In this document: positions 16,452 through 24,714 of the stretch, piece by piece
How the letters are laid out: every line of letters begins with the position of its first letter
How positions within the stretch are numbered: the stretch's first letter is position 1
Origin: CAZSSM01 sp964609385
GTDB taxonomy: Bacteria; Planctomycetota; Planctomycetia; Isosphaerales; Isosphaeraceae
Assembly (NCBI GenBank): GCA_964609385.1
Contig: CAZSSM010000067.1
Location: 1-38,298, forward strand
Direction: 5' to 3'
Length of the DNA stretch: 38,298 nt
Notes under the pieces: generated by a model
Databases searched by the model: none
Seen by the model: only the letters and a program-made list of their open reading frames with translations
What the model was told of the DNA's origin: nothing
Translations under genes and position numbers: made by a program

Positions 16452-17048
16452 TCAGGAAGACTTGACGGTCTTGGTGGCCTCGTCGAGTTGGAGCCGGATC
16501 GCGGTGTCGTCGGGATAGGCGCCTTCGGTCTGGCGTCGTCGGTATTCGCGTTCGATGTCACGAAGTTTGGTGGCCACCTTGGCCCGCTGCAAGGGGGAGA
16601 AGTGATCGATGAAGAGCTTGCCGGCGAGGTGATCCGACTCGTGCTGGATGGCACGGCTGAGCAGCTCGTCGGCGTCGATCTCGAAGGGTTGCCCTTGGAG
16701 GTCGAACGCCTTGACACGGACCTTCCGCGAGCGCCGGACCTTGTCGTAAAGATCGGGGAAGCTGAGGCAGCCCTCTTCCTCCTCGACAAGCCCCTCGCGT
16801 CGGAGGATCTCGGGGTTGATGAAGACCTGTTCTTGATCGGGCTGCTCGGGATCGGCGGTCAGGTTGAGGAGGAAGAACCGCTGGGGGATGCCGACCTGGT
16901 TGGCGGCCAGGCCGATCCCGCGCGCCTCGTACATGAGCTGGAACATCTGTTTGACGGTGTCGCGGAACGCGTCGTCGATCCGGGTCACCGGCCGGGACGG
17001 ATAGCGGAGCGCAGGATGGGGATAGAGGACGATCTGGAGGGTTTCCAT
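16452..17048 (-). CDS. def: Peptide deformylase
   Basis: The 198-residue product removes the N-formyl group from nascent proteins. All three family motifs are present: GIGLAANQVG (44-53), EGCLS with metal ligand Cys94, and HESDHLAGK with His136, Glu137 and His140. A C-terminal extension of about 30 residues beyond the catalytic core is helical and charged. ATG 17048 begins the conserved METLQIVLYP; GGAG lies 12 bases upstream, slightly far, and a GTG 12 bases earlier is an alternative. It is followed by fmt, the usual partner. Confidence 0.95.
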   Translation of the reverse strand: METLQIVLYPHPALRYPSRPVTRIDDAFRDTVKQMFQLMYEARGIGLAANQVGIPQRFFLLNLTADPEQPDQEQVFINPEILRREGLVEEEEGCLSFPDLYDKVRRSRKVRVKAFDLQGQPFEIDADELLSRAIQHESDHLAGKLFIDHFSPLQRAKVATKLRDIEREYRRRQTEGAYPDDTAIRLQLDEATKTVKSS

Positions 17049-17325
17049 CGCGACACGCACTCCCTGCCGAAGGTCACGAGACACCGGTTTCTGAGGGGCT
17101 GAGTGTCGATGGATCGCGCGAACGCGTCGACGCTCATCATCATTCCTAGTCTACGAGCCCGGTCTCGGCCCGCCAACATGGCTCCGTGCCGACGTGTTCC
17201 CGTTTGATTGCGGCGGTCGATCACGGCGACCGAGCACCCGATCAGGGGCCGTGTTAAGAGGGCAGCAAGTCACCTCGATAATCGTAATTCGTCTGCTACG
17301 GGGACTCAGGTTCTACGCCTGTCCC

Positions 17326-17553
17326 TTACTGTGGTGGGGCTTGGGGGGTCGTTTGCTTGACCTCGCCAGATTTCGGTTGAGGCAGGCTCTTGTATACAGC
17401 GGCTGCTTCCTCGCGGGAGCACCCCATCCGCGGCTCAAAATCGGGGAACTTGAAGCCATAGAGCACCTCGCGGAGGGCAGCATGGCAGACGAACGCCTCG
17501 AAGGCCGTCATTTCGACCGTATATCGACCGTCTTCATTTTTGATTGTATTCAT
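17326..17553 (-). CDS. Small hypothetical protein
   Basis: The frame codes for 75 residues from ATG 17553 (MNTIKNEDGRYTVEMTAFEA), with AAGGG six to seven bases upstream. An ATG 27 bases earlier (17580) lacks a Shine-Dalgarno. The protein has a plausible globular composition, with a helical centre (FEAFVCHAALREVLYGFKF), followed by a polar, Pro/Gln-rich C-terminus. No membrane segment or known motif was recognised. Confidence 0.55.
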   Translation of the reverse strand: MNTIKNEDGRYTVEMTAFEAFVCHAALREVLYGFKFPDFEPRMGCSREEAAAVYKSLPQPKSGEVKQTTPQAPPQ

Positions 17554-17639
17554 CTTGAACCCTTGCTGGCCTAGTTTCATGGGATGGACGTGATGGCCAG
17601 GGCCTTTGAGAGAGCGTCCCGGCCATCGCGTCCAACGTG

Positions 17640-18233
17640 TTACTCCACGACGATGACGGTGTCTTCCGCCTCCCTAAGGCCGTCCCAATAGTCGTCAGGG
17701 TTGTCGGGGATGAAGCCGGTCCCGGGACCGTTCGGGTCCCAGATGACGATACGGCCCGAATCCCGGTCGTACCAGCCTTTCCGGTCCCGCTCCAGGTCCT
17801 TGACGTCCCCGGCCGCCTCGCCCCCGTCCATGACCTGGTCGATCAAGCTCTCGAGAATCTCGATCTCGGTTTCGCCTTCGATCTTGCCATCGCCGTTGAG
17901 GTCGGCCTCGTCCCAATCCTCCGGATGCTGCTGCGGATGACCGCCCGCGATGATGTCGTCGATCATCTCCTCGCAGATTGGGTCGGCTGGGACTGGTACG
18001 AGTGCGGCACTCGTCGTGCCCATATCCCCACTCTCGGCGACCGCATTGACTTCCACCACGGCGACGCTCAGCCAAGAGTCGCCGGAGACCTCGGCAGCCT
18101 CGGGGAGCGGTCCGTAGACCACCTGCTCGGTCGGGACGTGGTCTACGGCTACTACCGACAGCTCGGCATTCAGGAGCACTCGCGGTTCAAGCGTCGTCCC
18201 CTCAAGGCACGGCCTACATCGCGTAAGTCTCAT
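17640..18233 (-). CDS. Exported LEPR-motif protein with EF-hand-like calcium site
   Basis: The 197-residue product begins MRLTRCRPCLEGTTLEPRVL. The LEPRVLLNAE stretch is the N-terminal motif found on many large exported planctomycete proteins, usually as LEPRxLLSA. Near residues 112-135 there is DLNGDGKIEGE, a canonical EF-hand or dockerin-type calcium loop (D-x-N-x-D-G-x-I). The rest is acidic and low in hydrophobics, with a final WDPNGPGTG and WDGLREAEDTVIVVE. ATG 18233 has GGAGG nine bases upstream; the frame stays open to 18449 but that part is not protein-like. It is small for a LEPR protein, so it may be a shortened relative of a larger cell-surface protein. Confidence 0.7.
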   Translation of the reverse strand: MRLTRCRPCLEGTTLEPRVLLNAELSVVAVDHVPTEQVVYGPLPEAAEVSGDSWLSVAVVEVNAVAESGDMGTTSAALVPVPADPICEEMIDDIIAGGHPQQHPEDWDEADLNGDGKIEGETEIEILESLIDQVMDGGEAAGDVKDLERDRKGWYDRDSGRIVIWDPNGPGTGFIPDNPDDYWDGLREAEDTVIVVE

Positions 18234-18468
18234 GGGGGCGACCTCCCTGAAGATGGCCGATGATTCTCGACCCGGGTTTCCAATCCTTATCCCGGAGCCG
18301 ATGCGTTGGGCATCCGACCGGATGCATGTGCTAGATGGCCCGCCAGGATATCGTATTGTTAAGCTATTTCTTTCTGAACATAGACGTGCAGCAGCAATCA
18401 AATGCCAGTCTAAATGACGAGCCGTCAAATCCTTACTTTGTCCAGCCACCTTGGCGGGCGGGGGGGAC

Positions 18469-18651
18469 TTAAGGAAGCTCGTCGAGGGCGAGCAATTCCG
18501 CCCGTCGTTCCAAACGCCGCTCGTCGTTCATTTGAAGCACGGCAACGGTTGCTCGTCCCTTGGGTGTCTTGCCAACGATGCGTGCTTGTTGGAATTCGAA
18601 GTGGTCCGACCACGTGTCGAGACGCGGGTGGAAGAGCGGTTTAAGGCTATT
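18469..18651 (-). pseudogene. HNH endonuclease fragment (C-terminal tail)
   Basis: This 60-codon piece reads NSLKPLFHPRLDTWSDHFEF then ARIVGKTPKGRATVAVLQMN and ends ELLALDELP. That matches the tail of a common family of bacterial HNH endonucleases, in which the HNH motif is followed by FNPRxxxWxxHF and a RATVxxLxMN segment. The HNH core itself is missing: a stop lies directly upstream, and the sequence beyond (18652-18734) is AT-rich and unrelated. It is therefore a decayed remnant. It lies beside the broken resolvase on the same strand. Confidence 0.6.
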
Positions 18652-18734
18652 CTACCACAAAGTGATTTGTCGTATCAATTTATGTTTTTGATCTATACAT
18701 ATCGATATAAGGTGCTCCGGCTAATCCTGAGCGT

Positions 18735-19238
18735 CTAGCAAATCTCGCCGATGAAGAGCGAGGTGTTCTTGACCAGCACCTTCGCTTGTTGCTCCTGCTT
18801 GTCGGTCAGGGCTCTGGGCCTTCCGCCGTTCCTCCCTCATGCCCGTGCGGCCTTCAACCCCGCGTTGGTCCGCTCGCGAATCAGGTCACGTTCAAACTCC
18901 TCGAGTGCCCCAAAGACATGGAAGATGAGCTTGCCGCCGCTCGTGGTCGTATCAATCGACTCCTGGAGGCTCTTAAAGCCTATTCCTCGCTCGCTCAATG
19001 CTTAGATGGTGTCGATGAGGTGGCGACGTGAGCGGTCGAGTCGGTCGAGCTTCCAAACCACGATGGTATCTCCCGGCCGGGCAAACGAGAGGGCTTCATC
19101 TAGTCCCGGCCGCTCGGTCTTCGCCCCGCTCGCCGTATCAGTATGGACCCGCTCGCACCCGGCCCGGTCCAGGGCATCGCGTTGCAGGTCGAGGTTTTGG
19201 TCCTGAGTCGAGACCCGAGCGTAACCAATGAATATGAT
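18735..19238 (-). pseudogene. Serine resolvase/invertase with two in-frame stop codons
   Basis: One continuous frame of 168 codons reads as a resolvase-invertase: GYARVSTQDQNLDLQRDALD (nucleophile Ser in YARVST), TDTASGAKTERPGLDEAL, GDTIVVWKLDRLDRSRRHLI, IDTTTSGGKLIFHVFGALEE and FERDLIRERTNAGLKAARA. It is interrupted by TAA at 19004-19002 (codon 79, after HLIDTI) and TGA at 18839-18837 (codon 134, where family members have Arg before GRxGGRPRAL). The start is also damaged: a good Shine-Dalgarno AAAGGAGGG is followed by ATC ATA where ATG is expected. The C-terminal HTH is cut short at LFIGEIC. With no frameshifts and only point lesions, it is a fairly recent casualty of a transposon or integrated element. 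Confidence 0.88.
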
Positions 19239-19488
19239 CCCTCCTTTGATGTCGGCGGGACCGTCTCAAAAACTTCGGGAAGCGTTGAGTTCTAGGACGA
19301 AGATTTTGGGATAGGTATTGGGGCAGCTTTGGGTAGCTCAATCATCAAACGGCCCGGTTGTCTCAGAAACGGGCGATTCCGAGACGAGTCGTCCTCGAAC
19401 CCGAGTGAGGAGTGATCGCCCTGAGCCCGAAGTCCTTGTGAAGCGTGGCCTAGGACCATTGCGGAGCGAGGAGGGACGTGTGCTCGGA

Positions 19489-21213
19489 TCAACGGCGGCT
19501 CGGAGGATCGTTTGAATCTGGCTCGCCCGGAGTGGATTCGTCCGGTGTGGGAGCGGTCGTATCGGGTGAGTCCGCCGGCTCCTCGGCCGAAGGATCGAGT
19601 TCGTTCGACTGGACGCGGCCGGGAACCTCATCGATCGAGCCGACCAGCCAGATGATAAGGACCGTCTTGGACGGATCGCGTGGCTTACCGAGGGCTGATC
19701 GTCCTCGATCTCTCCGGAAATCGGCGCTCTCCGGCGCATCGTCCGGGGTGAAGATCAGCTCCATCGGGGACGATTCCCCACGCGATGTGGACTCCACGGG
19801 GCCTTCCGATGCGGGTTCGCGCGTTTCCAATTCGCTGGCCGGCGGGGTGCTCTGACGCCCTCTTTGATCTTGAGGAGGAGCACCCCGTGACCGGCTGAGG
19901 TGGGCGGATCCGAGGCGTTCCGGATGGGACGGCGCGGGGGTCAAAGGCATCGCTGCACCCAGAAGTCCGACTTCGGGAGGGGGCATCCCGTCGGAAACGT
20001 CTTTGAGGTAGGCCCAGATCTGGTCGAACTCCCCCTTGCTAACCAACGCCTCGACCTGTGAGGCGACTGGCGAATTCAGGCCGTAGAAGACCTGCTCGTC
20101 ATCAGGCAGCGTGATCTGATCACGGATCTCGGGTTTAGTCATGGTGAGATCGACGACGCGCTCGAAGGAGTTGCGCATCCGGGCCTGGACGTCGTCGAGG
20201 TTCTTGGTCTCAACGATGAGGGCGACGGCGAAGCGACGGCGACGACCGGCACTCTCGTCGGCGTGTGCCTCTTGCGGATCGGGCTGTTCCAAGGGGACGA
20301 TCGGCGATCGGAAGAGCGGGACCGGGGCAGCATCGACGACCTCGTCGAGATCGTTAAAGATCGAGTCGAGTTGCTTGAGGTCGTTCAGGTTGTCGATCAC
20401 CGCGATGTTCCGGAGCGGGTACGTCTCGACTGCGTCGCCGAAGGTGGTCTGCAAGGCGAGGCCGGCCTGCTTGCGTTCCTCGTCTTGAACCCGAGAGCCA
20501 CCGCCCAGGCCGTTCGACATCGACTCGGCGACCAGCGGGGGCTCGGCGGCGGGATCGTTGAAAAAATCCTCCGAGCGTGTGACGGACCGCTGCATCAACT
20601 CGCGCTCGAAGAATTCATTGGATCCGTCCTGATCGGCGGCGTCGGCCTCGGTACCCTTTTCAGCGAGATCGAGATCCTCGTCGAGACCGGTCTGCCGAGC
20701 GAGATCGGGTGTGGCAACCGATTCGTATGATTCGTATGTGCCGACACCAGCGGTGGCCTGTTCGATTCCGTCGATCGGGGCGGCGAGGTCAGCCTCCATC
20801 GGTGCTTTCGGTTCTTCTGCGATGCGGGCGATCTCCAAGTCAGCGTCGCCCCGCTCTGCGGGCAAGATGAACTGGAGATAGATCGCGAAGAGGAGCGAGG
20901 CGGCAGTGGCCATCAGGACCGATCCTGTGACGACGCGCCCCCACGTTTTGGAAAGCAGGGGCCGCTTGCGCAGAGAGGTCCGATCGTTGTGCGTCGTGGT
21001 CTCGATCCGGTCGAGCACGCCGATCTGGAGCGAGTCGGCCAGTTCGCGCTCGGGCAGGCTGGCGACCAGATCCCGGACGACCCGAAGCTGCTGATACTCC
21101 CGCATCAAGTCGGGGCGTTGCTGGAGGAGGTCGTGGACCCGGACGGCCTCGGTCCGTTCCAATTCCCCATCGAGGTAGGCCGTCAGCAGGGATTCGTCGA
21201 AGGCTGAGGGCAT
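19489..21213 (-). CDS. Membrane-anchored anti-sigma factor-like protein
   Basis: The 574-residue product lies 99 bases after an ECF sigma factor gene on the same strand. Its N-terminus (LLTAYLDGELERTEAVRVHD, then LLQQRPDLMREYQQLR) matches the start of anti-sigma domains, but the HxxxCxxC zinc motif is absent. One membrane helix follows (RVVTGSVLMATAASLLFAIY, about 93-112). The large outer region of about 450 residues is acidic and Pro/Ser-rich; its middle part resembles a mixed alpha/beta domain (RNIAVIDNLNDLKQLDSIFN, RRRFAVALIVETKNLDDVQA). It presumably holds the sigma factor inactive until an extracytoplasmic signal releases it. ATG 21213 was chosen because the conserved domain begins there. 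Confidence 0.78.
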   Translation of the reverse strand: MPSAFDESLLTAYLDGELERTEAVRVHDLLQQRPDLMREYQQLRVVRDLVASLPERELADSLQIGVLDRIETTTHNDRTSLRKRPLLSKTWGRVVTGSVLMATAASLLFAIYLQFILPAERGDADLEIARIAEEPKAPMEADLAAPIDGIEQATAGVGTYESYESVATPDLARQTGLDEDLDLAEKGTEADAADQDGSNEFFERELMQRSVTRSEDFFNDPAAEPPLVAESMSNGLGGGSRVQDEERKQAGLALQTTFGDAVETYPLRNIAVIDNLNDLKQLDSIFNDLDEVVDAAPVPLFRSPIVPLEQPDPQEAHADESAGRRRRFAVALIVETKNLDDVQARMRNSFERVVDLTMTKPEIRDQITLPDDEQVFYGLNSPVASQVEALVSKGEFDQIWAYLKDVSDGMPPPEVGLLGAAMPLTPAPSHPERLGSAHLSRSRGAPPQDQRGRQSTPPASELETREPASEGPVESTSRGESSPMELIFTPDDAPESADFRRDRGRSALGKPRDPSKTVLIIWLVGSIDEVPGRVQSNELDPSAEEPADSPDTTAPTPDESTPGEPDSNDPPSRR

Positions 21214-21312
21214 GGTGAAAACTCGATCACAGGGAAAGAACGGGCCGCGGCGGAGGGTTTGGGCCGAAGGATTGTTGCGATTTGGGAAAGGGGGTACCCG
21301 AGACAGCAACGA

Positions 21313-21924
21313 TCAGGAGATCGCCTCATCGGGCGTGGGCGGGGACAGGGCGTTCTCGTCGAGCAGGGGGGCCAGCCGTCGCTTCAACTCGGAGCGTGCC
21401 CGATGCAATCGGCTTCGGACCGTTCCGATGTTGATGTCGAGGATCGCGGCGATCTCATCATAGCTTTTCCCGTCAAGGTCTTTGAGGACCACTACGGCAC
21501 GATGTTCGGGCGAGAGTCGATCCAAGGCCGCTTGGATCATCTGATTCCGCTCGGAGGCCACCAGGGGTCGCATGGGATCGGCTCGCTCCGGATCTTCGGC
21601 CGGTTCCAACCTCGTGGTCGATCCGTCGGAAGCGTCCAGTGGGACAACCTCGCGGCGCTTGCGGCGATCGCTCAAGGCGCGGTTGACGGCGATCCGGTAA
21701 ATCCACGTGTAGAACGAACTCTGCCCCTGAAACCCGTCGAGCTTGACGTAAGCTTGCACGAACGCGTCCTGCAAAACGTCCTGCGCCGAATCGTTCGAGC
21801 CGGTCAGCCGAACCAGGGTGGCGAAAAGACGTTGCTCGTAACGGACCACGAGTTGGCCGAACGCCTCACGATCGCCCGCGCGGCTGCGTTGCACCAGTGC
21901 GTGATCGTCGTTTGGCCCAGCCAT
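21313..21924 (-). CDS. ECF-type RNA polymerase sigma factor (sigma-70 family, RpoE-like)
   Basis: The 203-residue product contains region 2 (ALVQRSRAGDREAFGQLVVR, then SAQDVLQDAFVQAYVKLDGF and FYTWIYRIAVNRALSDRRKR) and region 4 (LDRLSPEHRAVVVLKDLDGK, then SYDEIAAILDINIGTVRSRL). No region 1 or 3 is present, as in ECF factors. ATG 21924 begins the conserved part, with GGA six bases upstream. A further ATG at 22041 in the same frame would add 39 basic residues, and a TATACT at 22029-22024 (minus strand) inside that extension hints at a promoter rather than coding. The anti-sigma-like gene follows at 21213, so the pair probably form one regulatory unit. Confidence 0.93.
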   Translation of the reverse strand: MAGPNDDHALVQRSRAGDREAFGQLVVRYEQRLFATLVRLTGSNDSAQDVLQDAFVQAYVKLDGFQGQSSFYTWIYRIAVNRALSDRRKRREVVPLDASDGSTTRLEPAEDPERADPMRPLVASERNQMIQAALDRLSPEHRAVVVLKDLDGKSYDEIAAILDINIGTVRSRLHRARSELKRRLAPLLDENALSPPTPDEAIS

Positions 21925-22177
21925 CTCGTTCCATTCGACGCGTCGACGCTTCGGAGAGTTCCCGGTGAGTCCCGATTCGGCGATCGAGCCCGCGCCGACC
22001 GTCCTCGATCCGACGCGCGATCCAGTATACAATGTGCTCATCCGCTAGCGATCGCGAGGGCCGTGCGATCGCCGGAATTCCTTCGACGATGACCGGCCCG
22101 ACCAGCGTTGCTGCGGGTCGACGGACGTTGAGGTGATGGTTTTCAAACGAATGGGCCGGCTCTGGGGATGATGGACG

Positions 22178-23407
22178 ATGGAGATCCCGGTCCGATTCGG
22201 GAAACGCCAACTGACCCTCGACGTGGATCCCGTCGCGTTGGTCGGTCACTGGCTGGGCCCAGCGATCCCCGAAGAGTCCGCCGATCGGCTGACCGCCTCG
22301 GCGATGGCCGATCCCGGACGACTCCCGCCGCTGGACCAGGCGATCTACCCCGGCGATACAGTCGCGTTGGCCGTCGATGGCCGACTTGCGGAGCAGGCCG
22401 AGGTGGTCCGCGCGATCGTCGAGGTCGTCCGTCAACGTCAGCCGAGCACGATCCACTGCCTGCTGACCGAGCCGGGACCCGGCGGTGTTGGCGCCTGGCA
22501 GCTCGGCGACGACGTCGAGTTGCTCGTCCACGATCCGGACGATCGTGACGGGTTGGCCTACCTGGCCAGCACCGAGTTCGGGCGTCGGGTCTACCTCAAC
22601 CGCTTCGCGACCGACGCCGACGTGGCGATCCCGATCGGCCCGATTGATTATCGGGGTTCCGACGGTCTGGTTGGTCCCTGGTCGGTCCTGTTTCCGGGGA
22701 TGAGCGATCGCGAATCACAGGGAGCGCGAAGCGATTCAAGCCCGGTTCCCGATGCGACTCGGAACGCGAGTCCCACGAGAGGTCCTCGACCGGACGAGGA
22801 GGCCCTGGTCGTCAGCAGCTTGCTGGGCTTGCTCTATCAGATCGGCGTGGTTTTGGGCGGCGATCGGAAGGTGGCGGAGGTCCTGATCGGTTCCGCTGAC
22901 GAGCTAGCCCCACGCGCCGTTGAGGCCCTGGACCGGCATTGGCACTTTCGGGTCGAAGACCAGGCTGATCTGGTCGTGTTGGGCTCCGGGGTCACCTCAG
23001 CGGAACGGCAACACGAGGTCCTGGCCACGTGCCTCGAGTCGGCCGGGGCGCTGGTCCGGCTCGGCGGCAAGGTCGCGGTATTGGCCGATCAGCTCAGTGA
23101 ACTGGGGCCGTCCTGGCGTCGGCTGATCGACCTTCGTTCCGATCGTCCGACGATCCGCGACCTCCGAGGTCTCGAAGCCGAGTTCGACTACCGCTCGGCG
23201 CGGGCCTTGATCGCCTTGCTACCCCGAGCCGACGTCTACCTGGCCAGCCAACTCGATCCGGCCGACCTCCAGGAACTGGGCGTGATTGCCATCGACCGGC
23301 CCGAGGAGGTCCGCCGGCTGGTCCAGTTGAGTCCCTCGACGACCGTGCTCAGCCAAGCCGAATCGACCCGCGTCACCGTGCACGACCCCTCCCTCTCTGG
23401 GGACTGA
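22178..23407 (+). CDS. LarA-like (DUF2088-type) protein, catalytic residues apparently lost
   Basis: The 409-residue product follows the plan of nickel-dependent lactate racemase (LarA) homologues: an N-terminal strand region MEIPVRFGKRQLTLDV, GDTVALAVDG, a Rossmann-like middle, YLASTEFGRRVYLNRFATDA and DVAIPIGPIDYRGSDGLVGP followed by WSVLFPGM. In active LarA this last segment carries a His (often PHxxAGFSGG) and the Lys that anchors the nickel-pincer cofactor, just before LPG; here the positions read YRG and PWS, so neither is evident. It may bind a related ligand rather than racemise. A C-terminal domain of two further alpha/beta blocks follows. It lies seven bases before the next gene, so the two are probably an operon. 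Confidence 0.72.
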   Translation: MEIPVRFGKRQLTLDVDPVALVGHWLGPAIPEESADRLTASAMADPGRLPPLDQAIYPGDTVALAVDGRLAEQAEVVRAIVEVVRQRQPSTIHCLLTEPGPGGVGAWQLGDDVELLVHDPDDRDGLAYLASTEFGRRVYLNRFATDADVAIPIGPIDYRGSDGLVGPWSVLFPGMSDRESQGARSDSSPVPDATRNASPTRGPRPDEEALVVSSLLGLLYQIGVVLGGDRKVAEVLIGSADELAPRAVEALDRHWHFRVEDQADLVVLGSGVTSAERQHEVLATCLESAGALVRLGGKVAVLADQLSELGPSWRRLIDLRSDRPTIRDLRGLEAEFDYRSARALIALLPRADVYLASQLDPADLQELGVIAIDRPEEVRRLVQLSPSTTVLSQAESTRVTVHDPSLSGD

Positions 23408-23414
23408 ACACCCG

Positions 23415-24461
23415 ATGAGCCTGACCATCCCCCCCTTGGCATGCTGGGAGCGCCCGGATCGGCTTCGGTACATCACCCGAGGACCCGACCGGCTCAACTC
23501 CTGGCACAACCTGACGACCCAACACGTCAAAGGACTGGCGCCGGGCCAGAGCGTCGAGGCGTTCCTGACCAGCCTCAAAGGCAAAACCCTCGCCTTTCTG
23601 ACCCTGCACAACCTCGGCGAAGACCTGCTGATCCGCTCGGACGTCTCCGCACATGAGGCGATCCGCACCCAATTCGATAAATATGCCATCTTCGACGAGT
23701 CGGAGTTGATCGATATCCAGGCGGAGACCTTCGAGATCCATATCGTGGCCCGGTCGGCCGAGTCGCTCTCGACGCTTCGCGAGTACTTCGGCGGCTCGAC
23801 CGGCGACGAGGCATTCGTCGCCCCGCTGGCCGAGTCCCCCCAGGCGCTCCGGATCGTCGATGAACAACCGCTGGGACGACCCGGTCTGACCATCATCGGC
23901 CCGCTCCCGGATCGTCCGGAGGTCGACCAGGCGATCCGCGACGCGATGGCCCCCGAGCCCGTTCTCGAACTCGACCCAGTCCTGGCCAACTACTTCCGAG
24001 TCGCCGCGCGTTGGCCGGTCTCGGGTCAGGATGTCGCGACGGAGAACCTGCCTCAGGAGATCGACCGCGATCGGACCGCCCTCCACTTCGACAAAGGATG
24101 TTACATCGGCCAGGAGACCGTAGCGCGGCTCGACGCCTTGGGCCACGTCAACAAGATCCTCCGGTTGGTCGAAGTCCTCGATGCCAACGCACTTGAGAAC
24201 GGTCTTCAGGGTGACGATGACGGCACGACGGAGCCGTCCGAGCCATCCTGGACCCTCCAGGCCGATGGCAAGGCGGCCGGTCCGGTCACCTCGATCGCTA
24301 CGCCTCCGGCCGGTTCCGGCGAGCCGGTCCTTGCCCTGGCCATCATCCGCGTCGCTTACGCTGAGACGGGCACGGAACTGGACCTGCTCATAGGCGAACG
24401 GACCGTCGGTCGGGTCCGTGTCTGTGACCCCGCGCCTCGGATCATCGAGGTGGCTCGGTGA
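23415..24461 (+). CDS. ygfZ: YgfZ/GcvT-like folate-binding protein
   Basis: The 348-residue product matches YgfZ, a relative of glycine-cleavage T protein that supports iron-sulfur enzymes such as MiaB. The signature KGCYIGQE is at residues 227-234, with the essential Cys. The N-terminal T-domain (DRLNSWHNLTTQHVKGLAPG) is recognisable, and the C-terminal barrel (EPVLALAIIRVAYAETGTEL) is complete. It is translated seven bases after the LarA-like gene. The miaB gene lies 253 bases downstream; YgfZ is known in E. coli to assist MiaB, so the neighbourhood is suggestive. Confidence 0.85.
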   Translation: MSLTIPPLACWERPDRLRYITRGPDRLNSWHNLTTQHVKGLAPGQSVEAFLTSLKGKTLAFLTLHNLGEDLLIRSDVSAHEAIRTQFDKYAIFDESELIDIQAETFEIHIVARSAESLSTLREYFGGSTGDEAFVAPLAESPQALRIVDEQPLGRPGLTIIGPLPDRPEVDQAIRDAMAPEPVLELDPVLANYFRVAARWPVSGQDVATENLPQEIDRDRTALHFDKGCYIGQETVARLDALGHVNKILRLVEVLDANALENGLQGDDDGTTEPSEPSWTLQADGKAAGPVTSIATPPAGSGEPVLALAIIRVAYAETGTELDLLIGERTVGRVRVCDPAPRIIEVAR

Positions 24462-24714
24462 TCCGAGCGGTCTTGACCGAGGACGCACGATGGGATCGGA
24501 TCGGCTCATCGACGCGATCCGAACCGGTCGCCGACCGAACCGGCCGGGTCCGTTTCCAATTACTCCGGCGTCGGACTACCATTGGGCAATGGATTGTCCC
24601 ATCGATCACCCGGATCGATCCGGACGCCCACGGCATCCGTGATCGCCAACGGGATTGAACGGTCCCCCCAACGCTTCCGTGCTTGTCCCCGGACTGAACT
24701 TCAGGAGTCGCGTG

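Noticed and set aside
18735..19238. Stop-codon readthrough or recoding in the resolvase
   Set aside because: The two stops differ (TAA and TGA), there is no sign of a selenocysteine element, and the start codon is also lost. Simple decay explains all three.
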